From Gavia stellata (lineage: Eukaryota; Chordata; Aves; Gaviiformes; Gaviidae), in assembly GCF_030936135.1 (NCBI RefSeq), contig NC_082610.1, forward strand, positions 18,548,428 through 18,612,427: DNA of 64,000 bases, written 5' to 3'. Position 1 is the first letter of the stretch. Each line of letters starts with the position of its first letter. The translations under genes and the position numbers were made by a program. Shown piece after piece: positions 57,701-64,000 of the stretch. The notes under the pieces are model-generated. The model searched no databases. It saw nothing but the letters and a program-made list of their open reading frames with translations, and was not told the origin of the DNA.

Positions 57701-60700
57701 TGGGTCCTCTCTGGAGGTGGCTTGTGACCCCAGGTGGGAGTCGGGCCAGCAAGGGCTGCCAAAATCTCAGGGTCACGCCCTGAAATCTCAGCCTGTCCCT
57801 AAGTGGGTGCCAGCACCCCAGGAAACCCCATCCTGAGGGTCCCCAAGCCTGTGTGCCAGCCCTACACAGCCCCAAAACCTCCCGAGCCCCTCCGTGCTCC
57901 CCAGCTCTCCTCAGCCCCAGCAGATGTTTCTCCAGCGGTGACGCGCGCCCATGCCTCAGTGTCCCCATCTCACGCAAATGCCGTACTTGGCCATTCTTGC
58001 TCACCTCCAACCCATCGTCCTTCAGCCCCTTGAAGCAGCTGCTGGAGGCTGATGGGCAAGGACAGGGGAGCTGGGGGTGCCAAGAGCGGTGGTGGGGACC
58101 CCTCAAGGGTTAACAGCCCAGAAGCAGTAATTCCAGCGGGCTGGGAAGGAGGAATCTGAGTCAATTATTCCCAGTCTTGGAAATCATCGGCTTCTCTTCT
58201 TTTTTCCCTTTTTTTTTTTTAATTGTGTAAGTATAAATAGTGCTGCTTGCTGCCCTCCATCCGTGGGAGCAGAAAGCCTGTTGATTTATATGGTTTTCCT
58301 GACATCACATGAAGTGGTGGAAAACTGAATGGAGCCAACATTTTTCCTGCATTACGTAATGCCCCCTCCCTCCCTCCCAGCCCAGCTCTGCTATTCCTGC
58401 AGGAGCCTGACTGTTCTTTAACCTTTGTTTACTTCAGCACAAATGCTCGCTTTTTTGTGCTTTTTTTGGCTATTTTTTGCCTTTTTTTTTTTTGCTTTTC
58501 CTTTTTTTTTTTTTTTTCACTTTGCTTTTTTTTTTCCCCCCTTCTTCTTCCCCTTTGCAAACTCCCGCTTGGTTTTTAATAACAGCCATTATCTGTTTAT
58601 GAAGCAGCAGCAGCGGTCTGGCTCCATCGCTCCCTGATGGCTCCCGCGTGCCAGCTCTTGTATTGGAGCCGGGCCAGAGCCGTAGCGTAGCGCTGAGCTC
58701 CTGGGTGCTGAGCTTCACCAGCTCCTCTCCCTTTTTCCAGCTGCAGCGGAGCGGGGGGAAATCTTTCTTTGCTCTCATTCAGCGGCTAAAAGCGATAGCC
58801 GAGGGCTTGGGATGCTCGTCCAGATGATGCTCAGGCACCCATCCTGCTCCTTGGGACCACTCCTGGTCCGTGGGGCGAGCGCCAGGCTCCTCTCTCCTGC
58901 GCCCGAAGCCGTATGCCAGCCGGAGAGGAAACCGGGGTGGCCAGCAGCGGTGGTCCCCGCAACCCCGGGCCGCTGTTGGGACCCCCCCTTGCACGGCAGA
59001 GGCTCTTTTCATTGCGGTTTCATGCGCCGGGGGAGCTTTATCGTTGCGATATCGCGCTCCGACCTGAAACAGGCCCCTCGCTTGCTTTCTGAACTCGAGT
59101 CATGAGCTTTTCATCTGGCTCGGGAGCGCGTGTGAGATCATCTTCAGCCCCCCCCCCCCCTTTGTACCAATTCTTCAAGGAATGTTTAAATTTTCCAGTC
59201 CTGTTCCTTCTAAATTTGGAGCATCTGTTTACTCCCAGGATTCGGAAAGAATGTAACAATATCATCAGTGAGAAATCCCTCCCAGCCCTCCGCTCGCCAT
59301 CCTCCTCCTCGGCGAGCGGGCTGGCCTCGGCAGCGCTGGCCGTGACCCAGGTCCCCTCCAGCCCGGCGGTGCCGCGACCAGCCTGCGCGGCCGGGGAGTG
59401 TTGGTATTGCGCGGCGACGGTGGTTCGGAGCGGGCTGAGATTTGGGGGATTTTGGGGGACTCTACTAAAGGCAGGTGACTTCAGAGCGGGCAAAATGAAG
59501 TAGTGAAAAAGGAAAGGGGATTTCCATTGCAGGAGCTGACTTGAGGTGCCCAGGCGGGAGTGGGTTCAGCACTGGCTGGAATTATTTTGGGAACAAGGAC
59601 TCAGGGACAGATGATTTTAATAAGAAAAAAAAGAAAAAGTACTTTTTTTTTTGTTTGCTGCATAGGGACAGTCCTAAAAGGAGGTTAAACATCAGGCCAG
59701 CTGAGTGTGACTTTGCGCATCCTTAGCTGAAAACACCGTGATGCTTTTACGTGTCGTGTTGGTGTGAAGCCACGTGCCAGCATCACATCGCCCTTGCTGC
59801 CGGCTCCTCTTGAAATACGTCAGGCTGGGGCTGGTTTAGAGGAAAAGAGAAGATGAATGAGAAAAGCCGAGCTAGGCAGGTGCAAAAGCAGTGCCCAGGC
59901 AGGGCAGAGCAGAGGGTGCTTGCTTTTAGTCAGAGTCCCGGGAGCTGGAGACGGCGTGTGCATCCGAAAGGCAGCAAAAATACAAATGAATCTGGAAAAC
60001 TTGTCATGGCTGACGCTGAAGCTAAAAGCTTAGCAGGATCTAGAACCAGGATCGGGGCGTCTTTACAAACCCAACGTAAGAAAAAAAAAAATCGAAAACC
60101 TAAGAAGGAAAATACCCTGAACACCCACACTTTGGTCGTCACGCAGAAGCAGGACCCCACTGCAGCTGGTTGTTTGATGGTCACCTTCCTCATCGCTCAC
60201 TGTGTCACGATTTCATCTGGCGACTTTGCTACGTGACTGCGTCTCCCGGGGGTGCAGGACATGCGGGATGCGCTAGCTGGGGGACTTTGTCCTCTGACTC
60301 CGGCAGAGCCTCTGCACGGTACGTGGGCCTGAAGATGCATGTGTAGGTCAAGCGTTAGGGCTGTTTCAGGTACCCTCGGACTGCAAGGTCTAACAGCACT
60401 TGCGGACTTACTGGCGTGAATCCATCAGGTGTACCCACAAGTTTCTCTTCTAAAGTCTAATTATTGCCTCTGAACCTCCCGCAAGCACCTCTGCCCACCC
60501 ATGGACGTCTCCATCCCATAGCGTGCTGCGATGAACCGAAAGCAGCAGAGTGTGGGTATGAATAAGGAGGGTGAAGGGGTGGGATGAGATGGGAAAGAGT
60601 GCTCACGTGGGACTCTCAATCTCTTACTTCTCCCAGATTTGGGAGTTTCGAAGAACCAGCTTTGCAAAGAATGTGAATGGGGATCCTGGTTCTTCATCTG

Positions 60701-63700
60701 CAAACTGCCCGCGTGATGCTTGGGAAGGGAAGAAGGGTAAGAAGTGCCATTGAGGGGGTTACGCCCGGCTTTTCCCAGGCCGTTGGTGGTGGGGCGCAGG
60801 GGGATTACCTGCGGTGATGCTTTTCTTTTGACTGTCCGGAGGGATGGAGGTAGCGCCCTGTTGCCAGCCTAATGGGAGAGGCACTTTTTTAAAAATTGTA
60901 GCACCAGCTTTAGCCACTTGAAGTTGGACTTCAGATAGTAACGCCAAAGGTTTGTGATTTTTCCAGCCCTGGAGATTTAGGTAACTCTCCAAACCTCCCT
61001 GCCCCTCGCACAAAACATCCCTGGGTCCCTGGCACTGGAGGATTTGCTTTCTTTCCTGCGGCAAAGCCATCTGGGACTACTTTGGCCAGGGCAGGACCGT
61101 GTTTTCTCGCCCTCCAGCCTCCATCCAGTGGGTGCTGGCATCCAACCCCGGCCACCCAGCCCGGCGGTGGCCCTAGGGACTGCTCCCACTCTCCGCAGCC
61201 CGAGGCATGGTAGCGGGGTGAGGTACCCCCATCCCGCCCTCTGCCACGACTGGGATATGCCTGGGAGGGTTTCGGTCCCAGCGGGACCGGCGACTGCATC
61301 CCTGGGAGGGGTTAAGCCAGGTCACGTATGTGCGAGCTGATTGTATTCCAGACCTATGCTCTAAACCTCCCTGTTTAGCAACGCTGTCGTCAGACAACTT
61401 GTTTTCCCGATTCTATAATTACTCCGAGGAGCTTCCCCTCCCCCTCCGGCCGCGTTTTTAACCATCGGACCCAGAAAAGGCGAGCGAAAGGGCCGAAGGC
61501 AGAGAGGGACGGAGGAGAAGGGGCTTACGGAAGAGCAGCCCTCCGGTTGCCAAGACTTACAAAACCGCTCTGTAATTTTGTTTCTCGTTTCTGGAAAGCC
61601 GACGGGAGGAAGGCAACTTCCCCAGTAAGAGATCCCGATGGGCAGGAGCCGCTGCCCGGTTATGGTTTCCTTCCTTTTGAGAAACCTGCCTCCCCTCATC
61701 TGCCTCCCCCTTTCCCCGGGCCCGTGCCACATTCTTGCGGAAGGTCGGCACTGGCAATTATTATACGGTCCCCGGCGCTGGGTGGAGAGAGGAACTGCTG
61801 GCCGCTGCCCCGCTGGGCTTGTGCCAGGCTATAGGTACCGTCGCGATGGGTATGTAGGTGCTGAACAGGGGCTTCCTGCTCCCTGCTCTTGCAGGCGGGG
61901 TTGCATGAGTCTCTCTGACCCGTTGCAACAGGTTTTTTTGCTGGTGAGCGCTGTGGCGATGAGAGCGAAGCGGGGCTGGCGAGGCTGGGCGTCGCTCCCC
62001 GGGTTGATGCGCCTCTGTCTCCTAAATAGGGGCTGGAGGCAGGATGGGTGACAGCCTGGCCAAGGAGGAGCACCTGGGGAAAGGGGCTGAGGGGCGGCGG
62101 GCGACACGCGGGATGTGTCTCTGTGCTACGGACGTCGCCTTTCATCGCTCTGCTTGCCAGCGGCCCCCTGCCCCAGCACCCGCTCCCAACCCCTACCCTG
62201 GGCCTGGCGGAGCGGTGAAGGAGACGGGGAGGAGGACGCTGCCTGGGGACTGGTGGCTGCGGGTAGCGTCTCCTCACGCTGGACCTCACACCGATGGAGG
62301 AAGGCGATTGCCTGCTTGTCTTTTGCTGAGGATCAGAAGGACACAGGACGCCAGTGAGCCTCCTCCATCAGGGACTGCTTGGTGGTGCCCAGCTCCCCAG
62401 CTGCAGCTCTGAGCCGAAAACTAGGTCCAAAGGCATCCCGAAGGAACCTGCCAGTACCAAAATAATTTGTGCCGAGGGCTCTCACAAGCCTGAGGGAGTC
62501 AGGCAACCAGAGAACGGTGAGGGAAGGCAAATTCATGTTTGTGGACAGGTCGGGGACAGATTGATGATCGCACCCCCTAATTCACCATGTGCTTCCTGCA
62601 GCATCCCCCTTGGCTGGCACGGAGCGGCCGCCTGGCCGCTGCCCCTGCACGACCCGGTGATGGTTTCCACCCCAGCAGAGCCCCCGGCGCAGCCGACAGA
62701 GCAGGTCGCAGCCGAATCGCCCACCAGCACGGGTAGAGCACCGCTGGCGCAGCGGCCGTGGGAGATGGAGGCATCTCCATTGCTGGGAGCCGTTGGCACT
62801 GGCCACCAGCATCACGCGGCCTCCCTGGTAGGGACAGAGAAGGCAAATGTGGGGGACCAGGGACCCCCTGGGGAGCTGCTGGGGGAGCCACTTCCCGAGC
62901 GTGGCTCTTGGGGGAAGGCTGCTCCTCTCTCTTCCAGCCTAGTTGGAGCACGCTTTGAATTTTATCCAACCTCTGACCCACATCTGATAATAATCAAACC
63001 ATATTTGTTACAACAACAAGGCTCGTTAGGAGGCTGGCTCCGCTCGGGGTGGGGGGGGAGGGGAGAGCACTTAGTTAATGCCAATGACCTCATCTCATGT
63101 GATGTCATTCAAAGGAAAAACACTGAAGTCACTCACATATGGCTCAGCCTGGGGTTTTTCAGCCCGTAAAGCTTCAGATTTTCAAAGGCACAATGCATGC
63201 CCCCCCTCGCTCCTCCGCTTGCTATAATCCTGAATGATTTTCTGGAGGTCTGGGCTCAGACCAATAAACTCGTAAAGAGCTGTGTGGAGACGTATTAAGG
63301 AGTCCCGTGGGTGGGAAGGGGGGGACAAGTAATTCTTTCCCCCAGAACAAATACAAGAAAGAAAAATGCATCAAGCCCCAACCTGCTTCAGAAGCCACCG
63401 CTGATGGATAGACCCCAGCGGGACCGGGAAAGCCCCTTCCTACGTATCCCCTCTTGCTGGATTTTTGCACGTGAGAAAGCTTTGGCGGAGGGCGCATCTC
63501 CTCCAGACCATGGTCCTTGTCCATTGGGACCAGGCAGATAACTCCGTCCGACGCGGCTGTGCGCAGGTGCGAGCAGCCCAGCGCCAGCCCCTTTCCCCGC
63601 CAGCTGTTGGGGCCTGTTCGCCTCCAGCTGTTTGCAAGGATGCCAGGATGAGCATCCCTCCTGGGTGATGCTCTTGGTGGGGACATCAAGAGGAAGGATG

Positions 63701-64000
63701 AACTGGTGCTTAGGGACCTGTTGTCTGGTCCCCAGCTCTGCCCTGCAGCAGAGAACCCCGGAAAAGTTATTCAATCTTTTGTGCCTCAGTTTCCCCTTTG
63801 GGAAACGGAGGTCGTGGCATTGGGGTTCAGAGTTAAACATCCCCCAGGGATGCACGCCGGTCCTGTCAGGAGCAGCTGTGCGGAGAGGGCAGGATGGGGT
63901 GCAGCCATGGGGTGCCCATCACTGGATGGGGGACAGCAGGGATGGAGAACGGTGCCGCGTCCCCCCCTTCAGCACGAAGGTTTTGATCACACGCCGCCCT
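48548..64000 (+). CDS. DUSP8: DUSP8, dual-specificity MAP-kinase phosphatase, N-terminal 123 residues (3' part outside window)
   Basis: DUSP8 (hVH5, M3/6) dephosphorylates threonine and tyrosine of MAP kinases, with preference for JNK and p38 in the literature. Coding exons here are 48548-48778 (77 codons) and 55385-55523 (46 codons plus one base). Together they give most of the N-terminal rhodanese/CH2-like MAPK-binding domain. Seen directly: [40 protein letters not shown], the basic kinase-interaction motif [11 protein letters not shown], then [11 protein letters not shown] and [17 protein letters not shown]. The human protein starts with the same [12 protein letters not shown]. The catalytic domain (HCxxGxSRS) and the long C-terminal tail lie right of 64000: I searched 55524-64000 and found no exon starting GFATF. 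No frameshift or stop occurs in the visible exons. Confidence 0.97.
49500..51230 (+). promoter_or_regulatory. DUSP8: CpG-rich zone in DUSP8 intron 2
   Basis: GC- and CpG-rich sequence with ATTGG plus TGACATCA at 49617-49636 and another TGACATCA at 50880-50887. It could be an alternative promoter or an intragenic enhancer. No transcript start can be read from the sequence. Confidence 0.4.
50201..50250 (+). repeat. Pyrimidine simple repeat (TTTTC)n-like
   Basis: An uninterrupted C/T run of about 50 bp built from ttttctttt and cttctcttt units. Confidence 0.9.
52681..52958 (+). mobile_element. CR1 LINE 3' end, about 280 bp
   Basis: A sense-oriented CR1 tail. The translated end of ORF2 is readable ([15 protein letters not shown] and [12 protein letters not shown]), followed by the 3' UTR with gatcttacaggtcttttccaacc and the terminal gattctggggttctgtgac. 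It is 5'-truncated, as usual for CR1, and not active. Confidence 0.95.
55385..55523 (+). CDS. DUSP8: DUSP8 second coding exon
   Basis: Acceptor AG is at 55383-55384 and donor GT at 55524-55525 (acag/gtagga). It has 46 codons plus one base, reading [20 protein letters not shown], then [18 protein letters not shown] and FHSVSILT. It completes the back half of the rhodanese-like domain. The exit phase 1 matches a following Gly codon, as in human (TG/GFATF). Confidence 0.97.
55524..64000 (+). other. DUSP8: DUSP8 intron 3, 5' part
   Basis: It starts with donor gtagga and runs to the window edge. It contains T-rich tracts (58447-58540), an AT-richer island at 58.18-58.44 kb, a CRE-like inverted pair at 63084-63108, and AT-rich text near 62960-63020. 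No exon is recognised on either strand. Confidence 0.75.
58231..58360 (+). promoter_or_regulatory. AT-richer island with TATAAATA, CRE-like and bZIP palindrome sites
   Basis: gtataaatag at 58231-58240, TGACATCA at 58300-58307 and the perfect palindrome ATTACGTAAT (PAR-bZIP/C/EBP type) at 58351-58360 occur within 130 bp in GC-rich intronic DNA. It has the look of a conserved element; function is inference. Confidence 0.35.

Noticed and set aside
61547-61834. Possible next DUSP8 exon in intron 3 (61-63 kb open frames)
   Set aside because: None begins with or contains the expected GFATF...PGLCEGK-type sequence or any dual-specificity phosphatase motif.

Overview
The window is vertebrate nuclear DNA, almost certainly from a bird. 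It carries spliced genes with GT-AG introns, CpG islands, few interspersed repeats, and CR1 LINE tails ending in the 8-bp ATTCTRTG-type motif that is typical of bird genomes. The coding exons are close to chicken but not identical as I recall it. There is no prokaryotic operon, CRISPR array, tRNA or rRNA that I can see.

Three genes lie head to tail on the plus strand, in the order known from human 11p15.5 (CTSD - IFITM10 - DUSP8). (1) The last five coding exons of CTSD (cathepsin D, lysosomal aspartic protease) occupy 1014-5747; the 5' half of the gene lies left of the window. (2) IFITM10 (CD225/dispanin family) has a large exon ending at 14195 inside a CpG island and a final coding exon at 23566-23715, separated by a 9.4-kb intron holding two minisatellites. 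(3) DUSP8 (MAP-kinase phosphatase) has a probable CpG-island promoter near 33.2-34.4 kb with two perfect CRE palindromes flanking an inverted CCAAT box. Its first coding exon is at 48548-48778, its second at 55385-55523, and the catalytic exons lie beyond the right edge.

The rest is intron and intergenic DNA: about 8 kb between CTSD and IFITM10, about 9 kb between IFITM10 and the DUSP8 promoter, and the large DUSP8 introns. CpG-rich blocks without a recognised gene sit at about 27.2-28.4 kb and 49.5-51.2 kb. The three genes do not form a pathway: they act in lysosomal proteolysis, at membranes, and in MAPK dephosphorylation. Their linkage is conserved synteny rather than functional clustering.

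The most notable non-coding signal is a 20-bp NF-Y box plus CRE module at the DUSP8 promoter that recurs with 18/20 identity in DUSP8 intron 2. The most notable coding signal is an IFITM10 reading frame that continues upstream of its first methionine and resembles the longer mammalian N-terminus, implying a missed 5' exon. I found nothing I would call a new biological system.
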